Source: Tetradesmus obliquus
Lineage: Eukaryota > Chlorophyta > Chlorophyceae > Sphaeropleales > Scenedesmaceae
Assembly: GCA_030272155.1 (NCBI GenBank)
Contig: CP126199.1
Coordinates: 62,001 to 126,000 of the forward strand
Direction: 5' to 3'
Length of the DNA stretch: 64,000 nucleotides
Below, piece by piece: positions 23,059 through 34,200 of the stretch (positions within the stretch are counted from its first letter, which is position 1; every line of letters begins with the position of its first letter). The notes beneath the pieces were generated by a model, which saw nothing but the letters and a program-made list of their open reading frames with translations, was not told where the DNA came from and ran no database searches. Both the position numbers and the translations under genes were made by a program.

Positions 23059-25426
23059 GGCTGATTTCCGTGTTGGTCACTGCTTGCTTCGTTCGGACTC
23101 AGCAGCTGCGTTGAAGGTATCTCCGATTCATCATCGTATTATGTTGCGTTGTCTGGACAAATCTTGTGACCTCCAAGCTGTAGCGCATGTGCATGTTATG
23201 GATGTTTGGCAGCAGGTTTGACCGCTGACCTACTGTTGTGCCCGCCGCGTTGTCTGCTGTGCTGCACTAGAAGTTCCTGTGGCTAATCTACTCATACAAC
23301 GCATGGATGGGGCAGCACCCCTGGTAGCTGGCTAACCTGAGGGCAGCAGTTCAAACACCTGCACACTGCACAGGGCCACGCAGTTGCACGCCCTGCATGA
23401 TGCAACACTCTGATGCCGCTTGCAGACCGCCACGGTGATACTTTCAGCCTGTATGTACACAACACTGTACTGCTGGGTCACCAGCCAGCAGTACTGCTTT
23501 GCCAGTTGAGCAAGTGCTCTCTGCACAAGCGCAGCTGTGGCAGCAGAGGTAACTTTCAAACGATCGTCCGTGCGGCCACAGTAACTGACAACAACTGCCG
23601 TTCCCATTATAAAATGACGCTCATTAGTGGAGAGCACACACCGGTTGTTGGCAGCCCCTGGCAGTCAGCTGACCCCAGTCAAACTACTTGTCCACACAAC
23701 CCCACCTGAAACCTGGTTATTCGACATTCAAAACATTTCTGTTGCAAAAAAACATTGGTGCACGGACCACAACCCTGGTAGATGGTAGTGACTATCACCA
23801 AGGCCACGCCGTTGGCAGATTCAACCGCTTTTGGCCACTGTTGTCACCACTGTCACCGCAGACGTGTGTCAGGCCCGACCCATGTGCGGCTCGAGAGCCT
23901 TTGGCTGTTTATGCAGCAGCAGCAGCAGCAGCACCAGCAGCACCAGCTGGGGCAGCAGCGCCAGTACCAACAGCACCAGCAGCGGCAGACAGCACAACAG
24001 CGCCGGCAGCAGCACAAGGTGCAGTACTGTCTGGACTGTGCTGATTTTATGCAGCTGTAGTTTGGCCTCACCAGGTCTACACCTCATAGAGTTTTGATCT
24101 CTGCTAGCCTTGCTGGCATTGCCGCTGTTGCGCACTGCTGGTGCTCTGCTGGGCACCCCTGGCACCGCCAGGCTGGCAGCGCTAGGCTAACAGGTGATTG
24201 AGCTCTAACCAAAGGGACATTGGATCCTGAACTTGCACTTGCCAATGACAACCCGTATGGATCAAGTGAACGCCTGTCCAACCAACTGGTCCTTGCAAGG
24301 GAAGTGCCTGGGCAGCAGCCCAGCACTGCAGTGCTGATCAGCTGCAGCACACACTCGAGGCATCAGGGCGCTTGGCACGAGGGCTGGTGTTCTGGACGCC
24401 CGAGATAAGACCTGATACTTTTGTCTACGCATATGTTGGTGCCTCGGCCTGAGCACACTGGCGCAGAGTCCCTGGAAGCGCGTGGTGGTCCCGTGCTTCT
24501 GCCGCTTCCAAGTTTTAGTGTGCACGATGCTGCACAGGGCCTCCCCCAAATGTTCAAGCTGCTATTACATGTACAAATATGGGGATCAGGCACCGTTTGC
24601 ACTCACCGAGGTTCGACACAGCGTGGGTGACTTGTGCGCCGACGTGGCGCCACGCCGACAGGATCTCCGCTACACCCGAGGCGACGGTCCAGCTGCCTTG
24701 ACTTAACCTATAAGTATCCTGAGCGGTTTTCAGCTCACCATCTACCGGCCACCTTCATCCCGTGGTGAGTGAGAAGCGCGACAAAACTCTAGAGCAGATC
24801 TGCACTGAAATGCCGGCATTGGCCCTGGGCAGCAGCAAGTCCTTTGCATCGGCTGCAGTTTGTGCTTTTGCTATGCACACAATGTTCAGGAAAGCATCTG
24901 GTTTTGATCATATATCTCTGCTTCGCCTTGCTGCTGAGCGTCAGATCGAGCCATGCTCATTGTTCAAGACATGATCATGTCATCATGAGATGTTCTCCGC
25001 CTGCTGTCTTGCGCCTGCAGGTGATTTTTGACAGGCACTCTCTCCACGTGATCTACCGTGATCTACATACATCTACCAGGTAAATTTTATAGTAATGCAA
25101 GCAAAGCGCTGAGCAGTGGTTGTTGCTGCATCGAGGCATCGAACCAAATGGTCCGCCGTCAGCTAAGCGGGAAAACCAACCATTACCAAGGCAGCAAATG
25201 CGAAAGTTCACACTTACATACCTGAGCTTTGAAGCCACTGGTTGTGGTTACGAGCCTTGCACAGTGCCTCGAAGGGTCTGTTGGTACCGACACGCCGGCG
25301 TGAATGAACCTGACATGCGCGTGTGTTCTGCCTCGCCCACAAGACGGCTGTTCAGCGCTTTGCGGGTTTCCAACCATTCTAAAACGCAATTGAGGAACTT
25401 GCCTCTACATCGCTGATGGTTTGCGC

Positions 25427-25478
<52 letters not shown>

Positions 25479-25538
25479 CTGTGCCATGCTATCTTGCAGG
25501 TCCAATTCAATCCTGAAACGCCTATCCTTCCCTCCACC
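23059..25538. other. Divergent intergenic region, no supported gene
   Basis: About 2.5 kb between the RSP11-like and the secreted-protein starts. I see no convincing exon. A 10-bp-arm hairpin lies at 23467-23494, a CAG-rich run at about 23915-24020 and a CTG tract at 25429-25471. Confidence 0.45.
25429..25471 (+). repeat. CTG tract upstream of secreted-protein gene
   Basis: About 14 CTG units end 68 bases before the ATG at 25539, followed by GCTATCTTGCAG. It may mark a 5'-UTR intron acceptor. Confidence 0.7.
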
Positions 25539-27256
25539 ATGAAGTTCACCGTGCCGCTGCTGGCGCTGGCGCTGGCCCTGTGCCTGGGCAGTGCCCTGGC
25601 CAATGACCTGCAGGTCAAGGTCAAGGTCTACAACTGTAGGGGAGAGTGAGTGACGTGGCTTGGTATCTGGACAAGCTTGTCTGCAGCCACACACATGCAT
25701 GACAGCAGCTCTTGGTGATCACTACAATCAGCCTTCCATGAGATTTCATGACAGCAAGCATAGTCTGCGGACAGGCTTGTTGCTGAGCTTGAAGTGTGCC
25801 ATCAGGTGTTGACCAGCTCCGTATGCCTCGTCAACACAGGCCAGGCCATGTTTCCACATGCTGCCAGCTGCAGACACAGCTGCTCGCTCTCCAGATTCCA
25901 ACCGTAACTCCTGCTGCTTTTGCTTGCTTCCGCCTGCTGCTGCTGCTGCCAACTTGTCCGCCCTCAGGATTGTGAGCGGCGCGCGCGTGCGCATCTCTGG
26001 CTGCGTTGATGACGGGCTGACTGGCCCCGGCTCTATCGGCATCTCCACGACCACCAACAGCAACGGCGTCGCGTCCTTCCTTGAGCACAAGGAGAACAGC
26101 ATCCAGTTCTGCTGGTGAGCGCAGCACTGTCTGATGTGCATGCTTCGCTGTTCAGAGGGTTTGCTGTGTTCAGCGCAGCCAAGGGACAGCATCCAGCATG
26201 TCGCTACTGCACATGGGCCCTGAGCTTCACAAGGCTGCTCTGATAGAGTTGCCGTCAATTGTTGTCAGTGTTGCAACCATCCATGCCCTCACAGGTGGCC
26301 TAGCAGTGCTCAAGGATGCACTTTGACCCAACTGGGCGCTGCGCCGTTGCTGCTGTCTGCAGGGGCTCAGCCAAGAACTTGTGCAAGATCGAGGTGGTGG
26401 GCGGCGCACCATCTGGCGTCACCTACCCCACATTGGTGAGTGGCGACAGCTTTGAAACTTTGAGTACAGCCGTCAGATTGAGCTTGCCACCTGGCCGCAA
26501 CATGTGTGTGCCGCCCAAGGCATGCCGTGCCAGTGTGCCGGCACAGCAATAGTGTGCATGGCTGCGCCGCCTCGCGTACGAGCTTGTGAGACTTCGATTT
26601 CTCGTGCCAACTTCCTGGTTAAATGTTGGCAGAGCTGCCTGCTCCAACCAGTGCCCTGCCTGCTGCCCTGCTGCCCCCCCCCCCCACACACACCGCTCCG
26701 CCTACAGAGCCTGCGCAACGCCACCGCCAACGTGACACCCCGCCAGTGGATCTGCCAGGCCAAGCAGTGCTGCCAGCCCTGCCGCAGCGGCGAGCAGGAG
26801 CCCGGCTGCACGCGCCTCATCGACTACGGCACCATTGAGATCAGGCCCAACCCCAGCAGCTGCGCGCCGGCCTGCCCAAACAAGTGCTTCGGCCAAGTGC
26901 GTTTCCTGGGCTTGATCTTCACTGTTGAGGGCAAGTGCGAGGACGAGGGCAGCTCTCGCAAGCGCGTGCTGCTGCAGGATGGCGGCGCGACCCTGGTCCC
27001 GGAGGCTGAGCCTACTGTGCTTGACAGGCTGCCCGAGGGTGACGTGCTCGAGTTCTACAACCCCGAGGACGGCTCCTGGGTGCCCATGTCCCTGGTGGAG
27101 CCGGCTGCTGAGGCCGCCACCGGTCGCAGGCGCCTGAGCCAGGCGCCGGCTGCGAGGTGCAGGGACCTGGAGGCCAAGTACGGCGGCACCTGGTTCAGGA
27201 CCCTGACGAATTGCCCCAACGGCGGTGACTGCGGCAGGTGCTGCCAGAGGAGGTAA
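25539..27256 (+). CDS. Secreted Cys-rich protein of unknown function
   Basis: Four exons (25539-25645, 25968-26114, 26363-26435, 26708-27256) close in frame to 291 residues. The first about 21 residues are a clear signal peptide (MKFTVPLLALALALCLGSALA). The mature part begins with beta-like stretches (LQVKVKVYNC, VSGARVRISGCVDDG, GPGSIGISTTTNSNGVASF) that look like an extracellular beta-sandwich. A Cys-rich segment follows at about 122-165 (CQAKQCCQPC, CAPACPNKCFG), with NAT and NVT glycosylation sites. A C-terminal pair of Cys motifs (CPNGGDCGRCCQRR) ends the protein. RKRVLLQ and GRRRLSQ resemble the RRLLQ/RRLS processing motifs common in algal secreted proteins. I do not recognise the family. 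A wall or pherophorin-like extracellular role is only a guess. Confidence 0.75.
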
Positions 27257-29547
27257 TGGGCAACCTGCCTGCATCTGCATGGGATTGCAGCTACCTTGCT
27301 GAGAATGTGTGCAGCCAGGCTGGCTGCTGGCTGTGAGGCACAGCGCAGTTGGCCGGCTGACATTGAAGTTGCCTTGGCATGGGTTGAGGTGCTAGTGGCA
27401 CAGCAGGTGTGAGTTCCGTGAATGATGCAATGACCGGCTGGGAGGTGCTGCACTCACAGCTGTAGCATGGTGGATGATGCAGGTTTTGAGGCAATGTGCA
27501 AAGCATGCGTTTTTTTTTGCACGAGTGCTGCTGGTCTGGCGGCTAATCTGCACTTCATCACAGACACAATCTACACAATAGACGTCAAAACATTGTTGAT
27601 TCTGCATGTTAATGTCGAGTATTGCACGACTGGTGTGGCCAGTGGTGGCCCATATGTCGTGACTCTATGTTTCTGTGATCCCCGCAGGGCCCATGTGATG
27701 GCCTGGTGTGTACTACATGCACAGTTCCAGCGCAAACTGCCACTTTGTTGGCAATGATCAAACACAGCATAGCCAATCTACTTGAGTTGGCTCAACTGGC
27801 AGCTATCTGCAGCAGACTTCTGCTGAGAACTTTCGTTTCAAACAACATGCTTTGGGACAACAGTTACACATATGTGCAATCAGTGCCAGCCTGACTTGAT
27901 GTGCGGGTGTGTCCAAGCATATTTTGTCATGCCCGGAAGGCGGCCAGGTGCTGCTGGGTAGCGACCCCGTACAGCACATGCCTTTTGATGTTTACAGTAC
28001 GCAAATATATGTTGCACAGCCGTATGATGGCCTGAAACAGAACATATGTCGTGTTGAGCTATGAGCACTTCCAAAGTTTGTTGTGGATGGCTGCAGTTCT
28101 TTGTGAAGCTGTGGCCAGATCCTTCAGGGAACGCGGCGGATCACGCAGCAACCATTGCGGCTGTAAGTCGTGTTTTAGCCAAGTTGTGTGCCATCCGGCA
28201 GTCTATGGCTGCCGACTGCTGTTGTCTGTTGATGGAGCTAGCATGGCTGCTTGTCACAAGCATGGCTTGCAGCTGCTGCGCTCAAGAGGAGCCTTAAGTG
28301 AGGCATGGCCTGCTGGGCCGGTGCCTCCACGGCAGCAGTGCACCCCACATATGTTCATGGTGCATGGCAGTTTGCTGTGTACAAGACTGTGGGGGTGTGT
28401 ATAGTGGGAGCAACTGAGTGGTGCAAAATGAATACGGGTCCCAAAGTAGTTTGGCACGTTCTGCTGCTGCAGCTTTTGGCGCGAGCAGTACGTTGATATA
28501 ACATGGTGCTTACACAGCAAGCCTCTCCAAATAATTGCACTACATCAGCTACGCTGCCTCCTTTCGACGGAGTCACAGTCCTTGCGACGGAGTGATACAC
28601 TGTTAGCCGCCGGTCAATGTACTTGCTGGTGCTGCGCATGCTGCTGTAAAAAATTGGTACAACGTGCAAGCAGGTCAATCATTGCCAGCAACCATCAGTG
28701 CGATGCTGCAATTGGCCGGCCCTGACTTTGTTCAGTATAAAGAGTTACAGTGTTGCAATTTGAGCATGAACAGCAAACACTGGTGCACCATGTATAACAC
28801 TTCAATAAATGAGTCGGAGTCACAAAAAGGGGCAAGGATCCCACTGGGCAAGGCTAGTGCCACCCACTCCCACGTCCGACTGGTTGACTGAAGATCAGCC
28901 TTGGCTGCGACCATCTGCTGTACGGCCGCCAAAACATGCAGACAGTCATTGCCTGTGCTTGCACTGCGTGCTTTCCACTGCAGGGCCCTAGCCCATGACA
29001 CATGGCGCCATGAGCAAGGCTGAGCCTGCAGCACATGCAGGTGCACCAAACACCTTGTTCTCTGAGTTGAACAAGGTGCACAAGTAAGAGAGTGGCTGTA
29101 ACCAAGCCCAAGCGCATCTGACAAGCCCTCTGGCACACCATGCGGAGCAATGTGTGTGTGGCCCTGCTTCAGGCCATTGGCTGCTGCCAACCAACGGGCG
29201 ACAGCTCCTGCACATGCTCTGTACAACCCTGAAAGCTGTTCCTGCCTCTGGCCACAGGCGCATTGGATACACTGAACTTCTGCCATGCAGCAGAACGTAC
29301 GCGCACACCCCTCCATCCAGCAGCCACTCACGGCCTACACTATACTGTGGCACCAATCACCAGATGCCCACATTTGTGATACATCATGTCGACGTAAGGA
29401 ATATGCACAGAGCCAAGTCACTACAGATCCAAAAGGGCGGCAGCAACACTTGCTGTTGCTGTGCAGCCTCACCCAGACCAACTATCAGCAAGCCTGGCAG
29501 AGCTTGGAGCGTCAGCTAACCAGGTGCACAGCCCCTGTACAAGCAGC
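27257..29547. other. Intergenic region between convergent genes
   Basis: About 2.3 kb without a supported gene. Base composition is more AT-rich than in the genes. A 199-codon leftward open frame (28732-29331) has no recognisable domain and is not called. Confidence 0.45.
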
Positions 29548-31168
29548 TCAGGGCCGGCCTGCTGCCGCCTGCTGCAGGGCTGCAACCACAGCTGGATCGC
29601 GCACCACCTGCTCAAAGATGCGCTGCGCATTGATGCCCGCCTTCACAACATGCTCCGTCAGCCATGCCTGGCTGCGGCCAGGCACAAACAGGTCAACGCG
29701 CGTCTGCTGCTGCTGCTGCTGCTGCTGGTATTGCTGCTGCTGCTGGTGGCTTTGCTTCTTTGTTTTCGCCTGCTTCTGCTGCTGCTGCTTGTCCTTGCCG
29801 GCCTGCATCTGCTGCGCCTGCCCGCTGCCGTCCTGCAGCGCCGCCAGCGCGCCCACCATCGGCCGGTGCTCCAGCCACCACAGCAGCGCTCGGCTGTCCT
29901 CACCCCCAAGCAGCACTGCAGGAATATCCGGCGACCTGCCAGTCTCATCGCCACTCATCGTCAGCAGCTCCCCAGGTGGCGCGGTGTTCATCACCACCAG
30001 GCCCACCGCCCCTGCAGCATCAGCCACCATCGCCTTATCCAGAAAGCTGCAGCGGCCGCGCCCCACCACAGCCACTGCGCCACGCAGCAGCGCCGCATTC
30101 CTCAGGCCCTTGCAGCCATCCAGGGGTTCGGCCAGCACCAGTGGCGCTGCGCGCGGCATGTAACTGCCAGCCGGCAGGCTTTTGCAGCTGCTGCCAGCTG
30201 CCCCCCACTCGCTAGGCAGCAGCCAGCCGCCGCCCGCCTCGCTGGCAGCGTCCCAGCCCAAGCAGGCCGCCCGCAGGCCCCACGAGGACAGCGCAGCAGC
30301 GGACAAGCGCTGATTGTCACTGCTGCGCTGTGTGTGCAGTCCAAGTGCTGAACCGCACACCTCCTCCTGCTCTGCAGCCTCAACCTCATGCGCTGCCACA
30401 CACTCTCCCTGCGCTGCTACACCACCCGGCTGCTGCTGCTGCTGCTGCTGCTGCTGGTTGATGCCACTGCCCGCCGCCTCACCAGGCCGCGCGCCATGCA
30501 CCGCCACGCACTGCTGCTGCGCCTCCGCTGCCCGCTGCGCCAAATACCGCGCATCAGGCGCCTGCTGCGCCGCTGCCAGCTGTCGCGCCAGCTGCTCACA
30601 CAGGCCCTCCCTAGGACTCATACCTAGCCAGGGGTTTGCTGCCCTAGCCAGCACCTGCCACCAGGGCTCACCCGCCCTGCCCACCTCGCGCTGCTGCTGC
30701 TGCAGCACTGCCCGCCGCTTGCCGCCATCCACTGCGTAGCGCAGCGGCCGCCACAGGTACGCCGGCGGCTCGCCGGGCGGCCACGGCGGGCAGGGCAGCG
30801 CGAGAAGTGAGGCCTGCGGGCGCTGCGTGAGTAACACATCCACGCAGCTGTCCGGCAGCTGCGGCAGCCGGGGGCCGAATGAGGCCTCTGCTGCTGCCAG
30901 CGGCATAACAACTGGCCCGTCATCTGTCTCAAATGACGTCAGCAGCACGGAGGCAGCAGCAGCAGGCTCTGGCTGCAGCGCAGTCAGCTGCAGCAGCAGC
31001 GTGCCGGGCGCCAGGCCCACTGCGTTGTCCAGCGCAGTGAGCCGCCGGATGGTCTGGCAGCTGACGCGGCCCGACTTGTACACCTTGAGCACGCACAGCA
31101 CCTGCGCCAGCACGCTGCTGCCGGCCGGCTGCAGCTCCGGCTGCTTGGCGGGGCTGCTGCTGCTCTGC

Positions 31169-31202
<34 letters not shown>

Positions 31203-34200
31203 GGTCCTCCCCGAAGTTGAGGCGTGCCAGGCGCACCGCCAGGCTGTCTGGCGGCTTGGCCAGCAGTGCTTCAGTGGTGTGCAGGCAGGCCACGCAGCGG
31301 CGGTACCTGCAGCAGCAGCAGCAGCAGCAGCAGCAATGGCAGCAGGGTATGTCAGGCAGATGTACCACAACGGGGAGGCTCAACACTTGCAGCCAAGGTG
31401 GCAGAGCAAATCTGAAGAGTCTGCACGTGCACATGCAGGATGTTCAACGCAGGTACGCAATTACATACAGCAGCACCTACCAGTGCGACTTCTGCTGCTG
31501 CCACTGCTACAATGCTACTTGAAACAGCTGCACCGCACTGCACAGCTGTTGCCACACAGACCTGTGAAAAACCCTGTGCACCCTCACCCCACCCCTGGCC
31601 CCGTCCTGCGCCCCTCACCTTATGCGCCTGCTGTACACCCGCCGCACCGGCAGCAGCGGCAGCGCCGCATGCAGCCTTGCCTCGTAGCCAGCCTCCTCAG
31701 CAGTGCCCCGCACCTCACACAGCCCCCTGCAGTTGGCCGGCAGTGACCCCAGTGGCTTGCCCACCAGGCTGCTGCTGGTGGCACCCACGCCAGCGCTGCT
31801 GCCATCAGCAGTGGCATTGCTGCTGCTGTTACTCCTGCTATTGTTGCTGCTGTTGGTAGCTGGCGCAGCTGCTGTGCAGCTTCCGGAGCTGCCCTGCTTA
31901 GTATTAGCAGCAGCACCCTGTTTGCTGGCGGCGCCCTGCTGCTTTGCTTCTACCCTTTGCTGCTGCTGCTGCTGCTGCTGCTGCCGGGTGTGGCTGTCGT
32001 CGTAGTCAAAATACTTTTCCCAATCGCCCTCCTGATCTCCATCCTGGTATGCCTCATCCTGCTCCTCAGCACCAGCCCCATCCTCATCATCTTGGCCAGC
32101 CCCCTCCTGCTGCTGCTGCTGCTGCTGCTGCTCCTGCTGCGGCAGGCCCTCCTCTATGCTGGGCGGGTCGCTGGCGTGGCCAAAGGCAGGCATGAGGTGG
32201 CCTTCTGTTGACAGCAGGTAGTGGTCAAGCAGGGGGCCGCTATCCACAAAGCTGAGGTACAGGTACTTGACTGTTTCAGACAGGAAGTAGGACTCCATCA
32301 GGTCGGTGTGCGCGCCTGGCGGCAGCAGCAGCAGCAGCAGCAGCGGCAAAAGTGAACACAAGAGCGCTCGAGTCTCGCTGCGCAAGCTTGGACAGAGAAC
32401 ACGCCTGCGCGCAAGCACACTTGAAGCCACAAACAAGCGACATGGATGCAGGAGCAGCTCGCCCACAGGCAGCAGCAGCGGCAAGCCTGCCGCACCTGTG
32501 CTGACATCCCGTATTGGCGCGTAGCCGCAGGCCGTCCTGCTGTGGCCAAATGAACACATAATCACTCAAGCCTGGCTGCGCAAGCTGCTCAAACAGACCA
32601 GACGCATGGACGCAAGCACACAAATGGAATGCAGCAGCAGCACCAAGCGTGCCGCACCTGTGCTGACATCGCGTATGGGTGCGTAGCCGCAGGCCGTCCT
32701 GCTGTGCCCCAGCACCTCCATCATGCTGGCAGCCAGCCCTGTGTAGTAGCCCGTAGGGTCCCCACTGACAGCTTTCAGGTACCAAGTGGACTCGATGTGC
32801 TCGGGCCGCAGGTTGTAGCCGGGTTCTTCCGGATGCACTGCGCCCAGGTCAGCCCCGAACAGCTCAGGCAGCCAGCCCCAGGTGGCCCACGCGGCAGTGA
32901 AGTTGGCGTGCAGCCGCGCCGCCGCCTCGTGCTGGCCTGTGTGTGTGGGAGGATGTGGCAAGATGCAAGCTTTGTTTAAGGTCGAGCGATTAGATCGTCC
33001 CCAGCCACGTGGAAAGCTGAAGTTCACTGCACGTCGCAGGTGTTTAGCGCAAGTCTCGTGCATGGTCGATGGCACGGGCGAGGCGGCAGCAGCTGCTGGC
33101 GCTGTGCTGCAAGTGCGCTCCGCTGCTGCTGTTGAGTGCGCGTGCGTGGCAGACAGGCAGCCACCCACAATCAACCACCTGTGCTGCTCTCTTCTGCGCC
33201 TTCTCTCCCTCTCCCCGCTGAAGAGACTTATGTCCCCCCTCGTACCCCCGGCTGCACCCTCCCCCCCCTCCTCACTCCCCCAACCCCCGGGGCGCCCACT
33301 CACCTGCCAGCACCTGCATGGCGGGCCAGAATGCGCCCAGGCTGCTGACCCACGGCTTCAGCAGCCGCCCGCTGTCCATGTGCACGTCCAGCAGGAAGGC
33401 AGAGGAGGACGCGCCCAGCTGGCCAGGCACCTGGCAGCAGCAGCAGCAACAGCAGCGGCAGCAGCAGCAGCAGTGCATGAGGTGGTGCGCAGAGCGGCAC
33501 AGCATCAAGACAGCAGCAGCAGCAGCCGTGCGATGAGCGCGCTGGCGGAAACAACGGTGCAAGGGGATGTGAGTTCATGCCACGTGCTCTCCATACGCCC
33601 AAACGACATGCCAGGTTCACACACTGCCCCAGCCACAAAATACATCAGCCACATTAGCACTGCCCAGCCAGGGGCGCTGCTGCTTGCAGCTCCTGCAGCC
33701 GCCAAGCCCCCGCCCTTACCTGCATGTGCCTCATGGTGGCCACGTACAGCTCGCTGAACATGCTGAGGTACTCCGGCTCGCCAAACATCAGGTAGGCCTG
33801 GCGGGGGGCAGCGGCAGCAGCGGCAGCAGCAATAACGGAAGCACCAGCATGTGACTCCTAAATATGTGCAGGTAGCAGCAGCATGGCAACCACGAGATAA
33901 AACTTATGAGCGAACAAGTCCAGCTTGGTGTGCACAGCACAATCACCAACAGTGCGCAGCTTATACCAACCAGCAGCAATGCAGCGCACACGCACACACA
34001 CGAAATTTCGTGCACGCACAGGGACCCCTGCAACACACATGACATGCGCCATGTCGACCCCCCACCTTGAGCAGGTACTCGTAGTAGGAGTCGCTGCCCG
34101 GCCCAATCGTGCTGTCCCTGTGGCTCCACTGCTGGCTGAACACATGGAAGCCGCTGCCAACCAGGCCCAGCCCGCTGCGCTGGCCGTACAGCACGCGCGC

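Noticed and set aside
25118..25195. tRNA-like B-box (GGTTCGATGCC on the minus strand)
   Set aside because: The A-box-like sequence lies only about ten bases away, and the arms of a cloverleaf do not form.
25416..25538. Start of the secreted protein at an upstream Met with poly-Leu
   Set aside because: The poly-Leu is a translated CTG tract followed by an acceptor-like TTGCAG. MKFTV.. at 25539 gives a normal signal peptide.
28732..29331. Leftward 199-codon open frame in intergenic DNA
   Set aside because: Amino acid content is random-looking (Cys, His, Ser and Gln from CAG/TGC-rich DNA) and no motif is seen.
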